Source of the DNA: Gammaproteobacteria bacterium | GTDB taxonomy: Bacteria; Pseudomonadota; Gammaproteobacteria; Pseudomonadales; Pseudohongiellaceae | DNA length: 64,000 bases | Assembly (NCBI GenBank): GCA_030427065.1 | Contig: JAUHWU010000002.1 | Coordinates: forward strand, 1 to 64,000 | Direction: 5' to 3' | In this document: positions 1 to 8,459 of the stretch, in pieces | How positions within the stretch are numbered: position 1 is the stretch's first letter | Layout: each line of letters opens with the position of its first letter | Made by a program: the position numbers and the translations under genes | The notes under the pieces: generated by a model | Seen by the model: only the letters and a program-made list of their open reading frames with translations | Databases searched by the model: none | Told to the model about the DNA's origin: nothing

Positions 1-96
1 TATAAGCATTAAACATCAACATATAGCCTCGTAAACTTGTTTTCGTTCTCCAATGAACCAAACAACAACACCACTAACAAGCAAACGAGGAAAATA

Positions 97-918
97 ATGA
101 AAAACAACACTATTGCCATTGTAGGGGCTACCGGCAAGACCGGCGCCCGTGTTTTGAACCAATTAGCCGCGCAAGGTTATGTCACCCGCGGGCTTTCCCG
201 TCACACTGAGCCTGTCTTCGACTGGGCCAACAGAGACAGCTGGCATAGCGCCCTGGAAGGTGTGCATAGCGCTTATGTCACCTACTATCCGGATCTGGCC
301 ATACCACAAGCCGAAAGTGATATTCGCGCCTTTGTCGAACTGGCCAAAGCGTCAGGCCTGAAACACATCGTGTTGCTGTCCGGTCGCGGTGAAGAAGGCG
401 CGCAACGCGCTGAAGACGTGATTATCAACAGTGGGATTGCATGGAACATCGTGCGTGCCAGCTGGTTTATGCAGAACTTCAGCGAAAGCTTCATGCTTGA
501 TGGACTGAAGGCGGGACAACTGGTGTTGCCAGAACCCAAAGCCAAAGAGCCGTTTATAGACGTTGATGATATTGCCGATATCGCCGTTGCCGCCCTGACC
601 CGCGAAGACCTGCGTAATCAGGTGCTGGAAATCACCGGACCGGAACTGCTGTCCTTTGATCACTGTGTGCAGGCCATAGCTGAAGCCAGCAAGCGCCCCA
701 TTGGTTTTCAAACAGCGCCCATTGACGCTTATCTGGCCGCTGCCAAAGCGGATGGATTGCCTGAGGACATTGCCTGGCTGATCAATGAACTGTTTGTGAA
801 TGTGCTGGATGGCCGCAATGAATCCACCACCAATACTATTGAGAAAGTGCTGGGACGACCAGCCAGATCTTTCCAACATTATGTTGAAACCACCTTACCC
901 AGCGGCGTGTGGAGCTAG
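97..918 (+). CDS. NmrA/SDR-type NAD(P)H-binding oxidoreductase
   Basis: Atypical short-chain dehydrogenase of the NmrA / quinone oxidoreductase 2 type, 273 aa and cytoplasmic. It probably reduces quinones or senses NAD(P)H; the substrate is not visible. Residues 10-16 (GATGKTG) form the dinucleotide-binding loop after the first beta strand, and a second strand-loop (HIVLLSGRG) follows near residue 100. The usual YxxxK catalytic pair is not evident, as expected for NmrA-like proteins. An in-frame ATG lies 60 bases upstream, but the ATG at 97 is preceded by CGAGG at good spacing and begins the Rossmann fold directly, so it is preferred. It heads an apparent three-gene operon with two small membrane proteins. 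Any regulator would lie left of the window. Confidence 0.85.
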   Translation: MKNNTIAIVGATGKTGARVLNQLAAQGYVTRGLSRHTEPVFDWANRDSWHSALEGVHSAYVTYYPDLAIPQAESDIRAFVELAKASGLKHIVLLSGRGEEGAQRAEDVIINSGIAWNIVRASWFMQNFSESFMLDGLKAGQLVLPEPKAKEPFIDVDDIADIAVAALTREDLRNQVLEITGPELLSFDHCVQAIAEASKRPIGFQTAPIDAYLAAAKADGLPEDIAWLINELFVNVLDGRNESTTNTIEKVLGRPARSFQHYVETTLPSGVWS

Positions 919-956
919 TTTTTTACCAGGGCCGAGATGACTTAAGGAGTTAAGCC

Positions 957-1412
957 ATGATAATTCTACTGATTGTAATGACCGGCCTCATGGCCGGTAC
1001 CTACTTCGCGTTTTCTTTTTTCATTATGAAATCCCTTGCGCAATTGCCTGGGCTTCAGGGAGCACGGGCAATGAACAAAATTAATGATGTCATAATCAAT
1101 ACGCTGTTTTTACCGATATTTTTCGGTTCAACGCTTTGGTATGCCGGTTTGATTGTCTGGGCTTTCGCAGACTGGCAACAGACGCGTTCAGTGCTGATCA
1201 TTGCCGCAGCCATTATCTACATCGTGGGCATGTTTCTTGTTACTGTGTTCGGCAATGTCCCTCTGAATAACAGATTGATGGAAAGCGAATCCAGTGAAAC
1301 GGCCCTTAGCCACTGCTGGAATAAATACCTGCAGCAATGGACCCGGCTTAACCATCTGCGCATGCTCAGCTGTATGGCATCCTGTGCTCTGCTGGTGATC
1401 ACGCAAAGCTGA
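957..1412 (+). CDS. DUF1772 (anthrone oxygenase-like) membrane protein
   Basis: Four-helix integral membrane protein of 151 aa that matches the DUF1772 family in length and layout. It opens with a hydrophobic helix (about residues 1-22), has two central helices (about 50-75 and 80-103) and a final helix (about 130-150). The polar stretch between helices three and four carries the VPLNNRLM motif typical of the family. Fungal relatives include anthrone oxygenases; the bacterial function is unknown. AAGGAG sits eight bases before the ATG, and the gene starts 38 bp after the oxidoreductase gene, suggesting co-transcription. It may act with the upstream NAD(P)H-binding protein, but no substrate can be read from the sequence. 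Confidence 0.75.
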   Translation: MIILLIVMTGLMAGTYFAFSFFIMKSLAQLPGLQGARAMNKINDVIINTLFLPIFFGSTLWYAGLIVWAFADWQQTRSVLIIAAAIIYIVGMFLVTVFGNVPLNNRLMESESSETALSHCWNKYLQQWTRLNHLRMLSCMASCALLVITQS

Positions 1413-1460
1413 TTTTCTATCTCGCACCAATAATTACATTAAGCAAGAGGAGCACACAAT

Positions 1461-1859
1461 ATGAAAAGCGGGATTTTAAAAGGTTATTTATTACTCGCCG
1501 GCACAGTAATGATGGTGGTGGGAAGTTATATGGCTATTACAACGGCGGCCTATCTGGCAACAATGACAACACCAGACGTCCCTGCTTCCATTAATTTACT
1601 AAGTGACTTGCGAGGAATGGGTGGTGTGTTGCTGATACTGGGAGGGTATGTATTGATGAGTACCTTTCGTATTACATGGCAAAATTCGGCTTTGGTTATC
1701 TCTATTACAGTCTATGCAAGTTTTGTGATCTTCAGAAGTCTTGGCTTTGTACTTGATGGCTTCCCGGATACAGCGATCATGACTGCTTATATGATAGAAG
1801 CTATTCTCGCCATAGTGGGCGTTATATTGATAAAAAGAAATTTATCAGTATCAGGTTAA
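1461..1859 (+). CDS. DUF4345 family membrane protein
   Basis: Small integral membrane protein of 132 aa with four predicted helices (about residues 6-26, 50-68, 75-95 and 105-125). It has the LRGMGG turn after the first periplasmic segment that is typical of DUF4345 proteins. No catalytic motif is visible and the function is unknown. GAGGAG precedes the ATG. It is the last gene of the NmrA-DUF1772-DUF4345 run and converges on the TPR gene to its right. The 86-bp convergent spacer contains only a weak GAGGCA/TGCCTC hairpin that overlaps the TPR stop codon. Confidence 0.7.
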   Translation: MKSGILKGYLLLAGTVMMVVGSYMAITTAAYLATMTTPDVPASINLLSDLRGMGGVLLILGGYVLMSTFRITWQNSALVISITVYASFVIFRSLGFVLDGFPDTAIMTAYMIEAILAIVGVILIKRNLSVSG

Positions 1860-1945
1860 CTTAAGCATCCGCCGTATCATGAAGCAAAAATTCAGTGAAA
1901 GGTTTTCATTAGTTGGCAGAATAAGAAGAATAAAAGGAGGCAGAT

Positions 1946-2542
1946 TTAATTTTTTGCCTCTTCCTCTTTCTTTTTTTCCAGCACCCGCTGCAAACGCTCT
2001 TCAGCCAACTCCCAACCCGGTTCAATTATCAGCGCCTGCTTAAGCTGCTCCTCTGCCAAGTCCAGATTGCCAAGGTTGTCGTAGGTCATGCCCATGTTAT
2101 AGCGCACAAAATGCAACTGGCGAATACCCAGCTCCAGGGAATGCTCATAGTCAGCCAGAGCCATGGCGTATTCCATGTTGAGGAAATAGGCATTGCCGCG
2201 ATTCACATAAATTTCCGGGGTCTGGGGACTAATACCCATGGCTTTCTCGTAATCTGCCATGGCCGCCGTAATATTTTTGGTGGCGGCGTGAATAATCCCT
2301 CTGTTAGCGAAAGTGGCTGCACGATCGGACAGACTCAGCGTGCCGTAATCAAGGGATGAATTACAGGGCTCCAGCAGACTCCGGCTGACAAGTGGGGAAT
2401 TGTTGGTGGCGTATTCGGCATTCTCATAACAACTATTGGCCCAGGCATCGCCACCCATTACGGTCAGCGCCTGCGCCAGCAGGGGCATAGGCATAGGCAG
2501 CAGCAGGCAAACAGGCAATATGAGACAACGAATTTTTTTCAT
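1946..2542 (-). CDS. secreted TPR protein
   Basis: Exported protein of 198 aa with an N-terminal signal peptide ending near ALA at residue 26. At least three tetratricopeptide repeats span about residues 70-185; recognisable cores are TFANRGIIHAATKN, IYVNRGNAYFLNMEY and RYNMGMTYDNLGN. It ends in a charged Lys/Glu tail. TPR domains mediate protein-protein contacts, so it may scaffold the neighbouring periplasmic enzymes. Its ATG overlaps the stop of the DUF3237 gene by one base (TAATG), and it is the last gene of the tannase-DUF3237-TPR operon. No enzymatic motif is visible. Confidence 0.8.
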   Translation of the reverse strand: MKKIRCLILPVCLLLPMPMPLLAQALTVMGGDAWANSCYENAEYATNNSPLVSRSLLEPCNSSLDYGTLSLSDRAATFANRGIIHAATKNITAAMADYEKAMGISPQTPEIYVNRGNAYFLNMEYAMALADYEHSLELGIRQLHFVRYNMGMTYDNLGNLDLAEEQLKQALIIEPGWELAEERLQRVLEKKKEEEAKN

Positions 2543-3045
2543 TAGAGCACTTTGTAAATCTGCACAAACACCATGCCCGGCCGTTCCGGTTTAACGACAA
2601 GGTTACTCAGAAAAATATGCTTGTTGAGCCAGTCATATTTGCCAATGGGGGCTGTGAAACGTGGAGTGGTTCTGATGTAGGTCGCAGCTCCATCCCCTCC
2701 GGGCACGATGATGCCGTCATTGACCACATTGATTACAGCACCGTCATCGGTTCGGATCATATAGACCGCATGGACTTCCACGACACCGTCCGGGCGTACG
2801 GTCTGATAGTCGGCACCACCGGGAATTACTTCACCGCGAATATCCGGGCCCTGGAAATCACCGCCGGTAATGGGAATAGCCTGAAGAACACCTTCCGGAG
2901 ATTCCCCGTTGACGATGGCCGGGGCAAGCTCGGCCCTGACCTCAAAAACAAATTCTGCTTCCAGGTTAGGCTTATCCTGCTGGGCAAATACTGGCATGGC
3001 AAGCACTCCCGCAATTACTGTCAGAACACTTATTAAAGCACGCAT
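2542..3045 (-). CDS. secreted DUF3237 protein (copy 1)
   Basis: DUF3237 family protein of 167 aa with a cleavable signal peptide (residues 1-21, ending VFA). The family forms a small beta-barrel and usually opens with an EFVFEVRAEL-type strand, seen here at residues 31-40, and ends with a KYDWLN-type strand and a valine-rich closing strand. No biochemical activity is established for the family. A perfect AGGAGG lies eight bases before the ATG inside the end of the tannase gene, and the start overlaps that stop as TAATG, so the two are translationally coupled. A Tat-exported paralogue occurs at 14847-15491, again beside aromatic-oxidising enzymes, which suggests a shared periplasmic role. Confidence 0.85.
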   Translation of the reverse strand: MRALISVLTVIAGVLAMPVFAQQDKPNLEAEFVFEVRAELAPAIVNGESPEGVLQAIPITGGDFQGPDIRGEVIPGGADYQTVRPDGVVEVHAVYMIRTDDGAVINVVNDGIIVPGGDGAATYIRTTPRFTAPIGKYDWLNKHIFLSNLVVKPERPGMVFVQIYKVL

Positions 3046-4604
3046 TACTCGACCTCCTTACAGGAATAGTTTGCCGCTGAATTGATATCACCGCTACCAT
3101 CATAGTGGGGATAGGCTGGCCAGGCACATAATGGACGACTGGTATCAGGCATACTTCTTCCGGTTGCCGTGATTCGATCGGGGGCCGTGTCATTTTCAAC
3201 CCAATCCACAATAGCGCTTAACATATCAAAGGAATCCAGCGTCTCTTCACCACCCTGGCAATGGCCCATACCCGGCACATGAAAAAAGCGGCTCCAGTCT
3301 TTTACTGTTTCAAGACCACCATTGAACTGCGCCATTTCTTCATAATAACGAATGGTTTCATTGACCGAGAACCAGGGGTCCGCTGCGCCATGATACAAAA
3401 TCTGCTTGCCACCCTGGTCAGCAAAACTACTCATCATCACCGAGGTACTTTCGCCCATGATCAAATCAGGTCTGGTGGAGGCAAGCACAGCACTGTCAAT
3501 ATCAAATTCCAGCACGCCGGTTGAACCAGGCCCTTCAGGGGGGTTATTGGCGCTATTGAGAATGCCGCCCAGAAAACCCGGATCATCGATACCCGGGTCA
3601 TATGCAAAGCCGGGATAGACCTGAAAACCGCGCGAATCAGTGGGGCCCTGCATGGCCATGTGAATGGCCTCTGCCTTGGCTGGCGCCAGGCAATTATCGG
3701 TAGAGCCACCAATGCCGCAGGCAATCTGGCGGGGATCAAAATCACAGGCCTGGGGATTGAATAACAAGCCATCCTGCGCCCCGTCAAGGCCATCACAACG
3801 CGCCTTAAGGGAGTCAATCACCAGGCGACGTTCGCTTTCATCCAGCATGGGGCCGGCCACAGGCAAGCCCTGGGCATCCCTGGGCGCGGCCTGATTCAAC
3901 TGCACACCGACCCAGCGAATACCGATATTGGACACACTGGTGCGCATGGCGGGCGCACCGGAAACCACACCATCAAAATAGCTCGGGTAGCGCTGGGTCA
4001 TTAACATGCCTTCCCTGCCCCCGGTAGAGCAGCCAACAAAATAACTGTAGGCAATATCCTGCCCGTAATAATCGCTCACCAGCAGTTTAGCCACTTCAGT
4101 CACTTTGGGATTGGCCTTATAGTAGAAATTCAGCGTGGCTTCCTGATCCTCAAAAAAACTGCTGTCAAAGGGCCCCTTTGCCTGATGGCCGGTATCATTA
4201 CTGACTACCGCAAAGCCTTGTAAAAGTGCAGCCCGACCACCGGCGGCCTGGGCGCCTAGCGGTTCGCCAACCGTGCCATTGAGACCACCGCCACCCTGGA
4301 ATAAAAACCGGCCATTCCAGTTATCAGGCAGATTAAGGGCAAAACCAATACCATACTCCACATCATTGACACCAATGCGCCTGTCGATCATGCCTTCCAC
4401 ATGGCAGTGTGGTGGCAATTCCATACCCGGCCCATTAAACCCACCCGGCAAGGACCGATCATCGAACCACCGGGCACTGGTCACCTCCACCTGGTAACCC
4501 GCCAGGGTAAAGTTGGTTAGCGCCGCACAATCGGCCGCACTCTGGGCAAAACCGGACACCGAAAAACACAACAGAAAACCGGATAATGTTAATTTCAAAC
4601 GCAT
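3045..4604 (-). CDS. tannase/feruloyl esterase family hydrolase
   Basis: Secreted alpha/beta hydrolase of the tannase/feruloyl esterase B family, 519 aa with a signal peptide (residues 1-20). It hydrolyses esters of phenolic acids such as gallate or ferulate; the exact ester is not decidable here. The diagnostic CS-D-HC arrangement is complete: Cys192-Ser193 in GCSTGGREG, Asp409 in YHGAADPW, and His448-Cys449 in PGMGHCQGG. The two flanking cysteines are expected to form the active-site disulfide. Oxyanion-side motifs LFQGGGGLNG (about 101-110) and VVSNDTGH (about 133-140) are also present. AGGGGAA precedes the ATG. It leads an operon with the DUF3237 and TPR genes and would release phenolic acids outside the cytoplasm. 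Confidence 0.92.
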   Translation of the reverse strand: MRLKLTLSGFLLCFSVSGFAQSAADCAALTNFTLAGYQVEVTSARWFDDRSLPGGFNGPGMELPPHCHVEGMIDRRIGVNDVEYGIGFALNLPDNWNGRFLFQGGGGLNGTVGEPLGAQAAGGRAALLQGFAVVSNDTGHQAKGPFDSSFFEDQEATLNFYYKANPKVTEVAKLLVSDYYGQDIAYSYFVGCSTGGREGMLMTQRYPSYFDGVVSGAPAMRTSVSNIGIRWVGVQLNQAAPRDAQGLPVAGPMLDESERRLVIDSLKARCDGLDGAQDGLLFNPQACDFDPRQIACGIGGSTDNCLAPAKAEAIHMAMQGPTDSRGFQVYPGFAYDPGIDDPGFLGGILNSANNPPEGPGSTGVLEFDIDSAVLASTRPDLIMGESTSVMMSSFADQGGKQILYHGAADPWFSVNETIRYYEEMAQFNGGLETVKDWSRFFHVPGMGHCQGGEETLDSFDMLSAIVDWVENDTAPDRITATGRSMPDTSRPLCAWPAYPHYDGSGDINSAANYSCKEVE

Positions 4605-4649
4605 GAATAGCTTCCCCTTAAATGACTTTACCTGCTTTATTTTATAGCT

Positions 4650-4686
4650 AAAAAAAGCCGGTGGACTTACCCGCCGGCTTTTTTCT
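4650..4686 (-). terminator. Rho-independent terminator after carotenoid oxygenase gene
   Basis: On the minus strand a GC-rich stem (AAGCCGG with CCGGCTT, extended by a few imperfect pairs) is followed by seven T residues. It lies between the stop of the carotenoid oxygenase gene and the start of the tannase gene, so the two are separate transcription units. T tracts flank the stem on the other strand as well. Confidence 0.8.
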
Positions 4687-4696
4687 TTTTTGCTAG

Positions 4697-4743
4697 CCTC
4701 TTGTCTCTTGCCTCTTGCCTCTTGCCTCTTGCCACTTGTCTCT
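4697..4743. repeat. 7-bp tandem repeat (TCTCTTG/CCTCTTG)
   Basis: About six and a half head-to-tail copies of a 7-base unit (CCTCTTG, TCTCTTG, one CCACTTG) directly after the terminator stem and immediately downstream of the carotenoid oxygenase stop codon. The same unit recurs at 27961-27998 and 34401-34435, and unrelated units with the same 7-base period occur in other spacers. Confidence 0.9.
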
Positions 4744-4747
4744 GGTT

Positions 4748-6343
4748 TTAAACCTGAGGCATCTGGGATTCAGGCACCCACCAGCCATGAATCTGGCCTG
4801 TGGCCCGAATTGGCAAGTGGACAACAGCTACCGGACCATCAGACAAATGCTCTGCATCCAGGATAACCAGATCACCCCGGCCGTTTTCATTTTGCCGTGT
4901 TGCCACGCCCATCAGGTAGCCTTCCCCTTCCCTGGCATTGTCGCGCTTGGGTGCGAAACAGCATTCTGCCAGCGACGTGCCGGCACCGGCATTCCAGAAT
5001 TCGGTGGTGCGCGTGGCATTATCCATGCGCACATAACCGGCATTGGCCTGACGTGGATTTGCAGCATCCTTGTCTCGGGTGCCGAGAAAGCCATAACGGT
5101 AGGACGCCGTGTTGTAACGGTCATCCTGACGCGGCAACGCACCCATGTAGTCATAGAGTCTTTCAATGTCATAACCGGACACATTGCGGTTGTTCATGTC
5201 CGCTGACAGGCGGGTGATATAACTGGTACCCCGAACCGGGTCCCACTGTTTGCCACCCTGCATGGGCATGAAGGGGAATGGATTGGATTCGGACATTTCC
5301 ACGTCCACATAAACCCGACCACCGTCTTCAAAGGCGCCCATCACGTGCGTGGCACTGCGAGTGGGACCAGTAAACCAGCGCATATCAGAGCCATCGCCAT
5401 CTCGACGTACCACACCGAAATGAGTACGTTCGGAATCATTCCAGGCCCAGTGAATACCACCTTCCTGAATCTGCTGACGATCTATCACCATGGGAATGAC
5501 ATAGAGAATTATGTAATTTTCTGTGACCGCGAAATCATGCAACATGCCCACATAGGGCACTTTCACCATGGCATTCCACACCAGCTCGCCCTGTGGCGTG
5601 TATTCGAAAAGGCTGACATCGTCACTGCCAAAACCGGTGGCCTCGTAACCAAACGCCACCATATTCCCGGTTTGGGAATCTATCTTGGGATGGGCGGTAA
5701 AGGTCTGACTGGGCAGGGTATCGTCAAAGGTATAATTCGGGATCACCGTTTCCAGTGTTATTAAATCCAGGGCTGCCGGGGGACTGTCTTCTTTCAATGA
5801 CAGCAGATAGCCCTTGTGATTGATGATGTGGGTATTGGCGGTACTGCGACTCAGACCGGCTACACTGGGATCATCCATATAGGGATTACGGTACATGGGG
5901 AAAAGAATTTTTCCGGCTTCGTTCTGGGCTTTCCAGCGATCATTTTTGACATAACGGGTCTTGTAGTCCACCCGGCCGTCCTTGATACGGAACATGCCAA
6001 CGTGACCTTCCCCATCAAAGGGAATGTTGCGCGGATTCATCGGATACTGGGCATCGGGCCCTACCCGGTAAAACGCGCCGTTTAAATCATCAGGAATCTT
6101 GCCGGTTACCTGGCAGTCATGGACATCGGATTCAAGACGAAACAGTTGCGGTGTCTGGAATTCAGGTGGGGTTGGACGTGCCGCCCCGCTTCCCGGAGGC
6201 TGAGCCTGGGCATTGGCTGACAGTGAAGCGCCAGCGACAGCGCCGGCCAGACCCACCGCTGTACCAAGGAACTTTCTGCGATCAAACGTATGCCTGTCGC
6301 TGCTGTTTTCTGTTTTATCGTCGGATTTTATGTCTTTAGCCAT
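4748..6343 (-). CDS. carotenoid oxygenase family protein (lignostilbene dioxygenase-like), Tat signal
   Basis: Non-haem Fe(II) dioxygenase of the RPE65/carotenoid cleavage family that splits C=C bonds in carotenoids or stilbenes. Counting from the ATG at 6349 (533 aa), the four iron-binding histidines are at His220 (TAHPK), His271 (LHDF), His335 (THVMGA) and His521 (IHGWW). N-terminal family motifs are also clear: YRVGPDAQ and FDGEGHVGMF. An N-terminal twin-arginine signal (DRRKFLGTAVGLAG, about residues 23-37) implies export of the folded metalloenzyme. The ATG at 6343 has better spacing to GGGAA than the one at 6349. The neighbouring phenolic genes favour a lignostilbene-type substrate over a carotenoid; this is inference. 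It lies downstream of the CDRACL-type gene and ends in its own terminator. Confidence 0.9.
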   Translation of the reverse strand: MAKDIKSDDKTENSSDRHTFDRRKFLGTAVGLAGAVAGASLSANAQAQPPGSGAARPTPPEFQTPQLFRLESDVHDCQVTGKIPDDLNGAFYRVGPDAQYPMNPRNIPFDGEGHVGMFRIKDGRVDYKTRYVKNDRWKAQNEAGKILFPMYRNPYMDDPSVAGLSRSTANTHIINHKGYLLSLKEDSPPAALDLITLETVIPNYTFDDTLPSQTFTAHPKIDSQTGNMVAFGYEATGFGSDDVSLFEYTPQGELVWNAMVKVPYVGMLHDFAVTENYIILYVIPMVIDRQQIQEGGIHWAWNDSERTHFGVVRRDGDGSDMRWFTGPTRSATHVMGAFEDGGRVYVDVEMSESNPFPFMPMQGGKQWDPVRGTSYITRLSADMNNRNVSGYDIERLYDYMGALPRQDDRYNTASYRYGFLGTRDKDAANPRQANAGYVRMDNATRTTEFWNAGAGTSLAECCFAPKRDNAREGEGYLMGVATRQNENGRGDLVILDAEHLSDGPVAVVHLPIRATGQIHGWWVPESQMPQV

Positions 6344-6427
6344 TTTCATTTCCCGTGAAATATCAATTTTTATAATCTGGTTGTAATTCTATCACTATGC
6401 CTGCGGTTTGTTGTATCCGCGCCTGGC

Positions 6428-7426
6428 CTACAGCAATCCCGGTAAATCCGGTGGTAGCCAGGGGGATCCCATGCCATAGGGCACGGAAACGAATACTGCC
6501 TCAATCTGGCGAATTTTACCGTCGTCAATCCTGAACAGTTCCAGCAAATAGAATGAGTGAGGATAACGTATCGGTGAGCTGACTTCCCTGCCATCGCTCA
6601 AGGTATATTTATCCAGACTGCCCGAATGATCTATGAAGCCTGAAGCCAGTACCAGACCGCGTTCTTCGTCCACCAGCGGAAAACGCCGTGCGCGCAACCT
6701 GTCATCATAGCGGTAGTTGCCCTGGTGAAATTGCTCCTCGCATCCCAGCGCTCCCACGGCGGTAAATTCAACTGCAGCATTATTGGTAGTCTTGGTGCCG
6801 TTTTCCACACGATTACAGTCTTCATGGAATTGCGTAAAGAGGGTGCCATCATTCAATTGCAGGGTATCAAAATAGCCATTGGCGATGGAAATCAGACGGT
6901 CTCTTGAGCGCCTTCTGGGCTCTGGCAGAATCTCATAAAACAGTGGCTTGTGCTCCAGTACCGGTTCAGGCCAGATAATACTCTTGGGCTCGGTTTCAGT
7001 GCGCAGGACAACGGTTTCCACCTCGGCAATTCGACCCTGTACCGCTTTCAGGCGCATGGAAAAAAGCGAGGAAAAATGAGGTTCATCTACAACACCGAAG
7101 TAGCCGACCTGGCCGGATTCGACGTCTGCAACCCGCAGATCATAATCGCCCATGCCCGTGATGGTTCGCCACAAACCATCGCCTATTCGCAGCGGCACAT
7201 TGTTTTCGGTAAACATCACCTCATCGGACCAGGTAACCAGGGACGGGTCTTTTGCCTTCAGGCCCGCCAGGTATTGATCCGCCAGATCAAACAAACAGGC
7301 CCGATCACAATCAATATTGGCAACAGCGTTCGGGTAGTCCTGCTGGGAGAAACACTGAAAAGACAGAATCATCAGCAAGCAAGCGGACAAACAATGACAT
7401 GTATTGTTCAGAAGAAGTCTGGGCAT
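6428..7426 (-). CDS. secreted CDRACL-type protein, copy 1 (unknown function)
   Basis: I do not recognise a named family with certainty. The 332-aa protein has an N-terminal signal peptide ending near residue 27 (QCFSQ), followed by the signature NIDCDRACLFDLADQYL. It seems to contain two NTF2/SnoaL-like halves: an N-terminal half with a KDPSLV-type helix-strand, and a C-terminal half ending with FPLVDEERGLVLASGFI and a final KIRQIEAVF strand. The same landmarks occur in order in the 307-aa protein at 13900-14823, so the two are paralogues. Both sit next to Tat or secreted enzymes of phenolic metabolism. It is the first gene before the carotenoid oxygenase gene, 79 bp away. A binding or isomerase-like role is possible but unproven. 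Confidence 0.7.
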   Translation of the reverse strand: MPRLLLNNTCHCLSACLLMILSFQCFSQQDYPNAVANIDCDRACLFDLADQYLAGLKAKDPSLVTWSDEVMFTENNVPLRIGDGLWRTITGMGDYDLRVADVESGQVGYFGVVDEPHFSSLFSMRLKAVQGRIAEVETVVLRTETEPKSIIWPEPVLEHKPLFYEILPEPRRRSRDRLISIANGYFDTLQLNDGTLFTQFHEDCNRVENGTKTTNNAAVEFTAVGALGCEEQFHQGNYRYDDRLRARRFPLVDEERGLVLASGFIDHSGSLDKYTLSDGREVSSPIRYPHSFYLLELFRIDDGKIRQIEAVFVSVPYGMGSPWLPPDLPGLL

Positions 7427-7555
7427 AAAGCAACAACCGGATTCGAATAAAAATATTATTATAGTTAGTGCGTAATAAAGACTATCAAGTTAATCAATAT
7501 TAACTGAGTAACGCAATAGTGAAGCTTTATCAAAGCCCCTGCTACAATAGCCGGT

Positions 7556-8445
7556 ATGAAACATAAACTTCCCTGACTGGCACTGCTTTTGCAGATACCT
7601 GCCTCACTGCAGGCCACAGCCAATACCGAAGTCGATACCAATGTCAGCTATGGCTTCAAAGACAATATCTCCAATGCGGTCAGTTCAAGGGATATTTTTG
7701 AAGATCAGTTTATTGCTGCCAATGTAAATATCGGGAAGTTATGGGTACCGGATACGGGAAAATCGGTAGTCCTGGGTGGTCATCTTGGCACTGAAAACTA
7801 CAATGATACTAATGGTCTGGACAGATACAGCTATGGCGACTCATTAAGCTATATTCAGCGTCTTGGCCTGGGCGCCTATACACCAAGGCTTAGCATCGGA
7901 TTCAGTGCAGATAAGCGGGATTTCCAAACCAACTCCCGTGACGGCTGGCTCTATCGAACCAATATAGGCCTGGAAAAACATTTCCTGCCCCAGTTGCATG
8001 CAAAACTGGAGTTAACGGCAGAAAGAAGAACAGCTGATGCCGGCAAAGCAGTCCCCTATTTTGACTTTGCGCCTGGCGACGTCTTTAACCAGAGCAATAA
8101 TGAACTTGCTGCCAGCATGGACTATTCGCTGGAAAATAATTCAGTTATTTCCGTGCGCTACCTCTACCGCGACGGCGAGGTTTATGCCAGCACCAATCCG
8201 GGATCGGAATTTTTTTAGGATTTTCTAAAGCCATTGCCAAGAATTTTCAACTCTGCAACAGTTGTGGGCGATATGCGGTCTATCTCATCGATGCCTCCAG
8301 CCATAGTTCTATGCTGGACTGGAACTGGGCACTTGGCAAGGATACTTCCATTCGCGCCAACTATGAGCGACGCGTCGCCAATGCTAATGGTGGTTTTACC
8401 TACACCGGTAACAATTTCACCGTTCAATTGAATAGAAGGCTTTAA
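7556..8445 (+). pseudogene. outer-membrane beta-barrel protein, decayed (in-frame TGA and frameshift)
   Basis: The reconstructed product is about 295 aa, an outer-membrane barrel rich in alternating aromatic/hydrophobic strands. The reading frame from ATG 7556 encodes a signal-like start (MKHKLP) that is cut by TGA at 7574-7576. It then continues in frame with LALLLQIPASLQA, an apparent signal-peptide core, and the barrel body to 8218. There a run of seven T (8210-8216) precedes a TAG. The missing C-terminal barrel strands continue in the -1 frame to the stop at 8443-8445 (DWNWALGKDTSIRANYERR, then NFTVQLNRRL). One extra T in the run would restore the frame. It lies upstream of a damaged cupredoxin gene and an intact cyclase, all in one direction. 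An assembly error cannot be excluded, but the stop codon and the frameshift are independent lesions. Confidence 0.75.
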
Positions 8446-8459
8446 AAAAGACCGCCGAA

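Noticed and set aside
352-879. 175-codon minus-strand frame opposite the NmrA gene
   Set aside because: Antisense shadow of a well-supported gene with no ribosome site and no family motifs.
1937-1960. Terminator between DUF4345 and TPR genes
   Set aside because: GAGGCA/TGCCTC arms are short, the loop is long, and the hairpin overlaps the TPR stop codon with no proper T tract after it.
7574-7576. TGA recoding (selenocysteine or programmed readthrough) in the barrel gene
   Set aside because: The codon lies inside a signal peptide where Sec has no role, no SECIS-like hairpin was seen directly after it, and the same gene has a second lesion.
8207-8218. Programmed -1 frameshift at the T7 run
   Set aside because: In the reading frame the heptamer is A TTT TTT rather than a standard X XXY YYZ slippery site, and no downstream pseudoknot was recognised; a base loss in a homopolymer is simpler.
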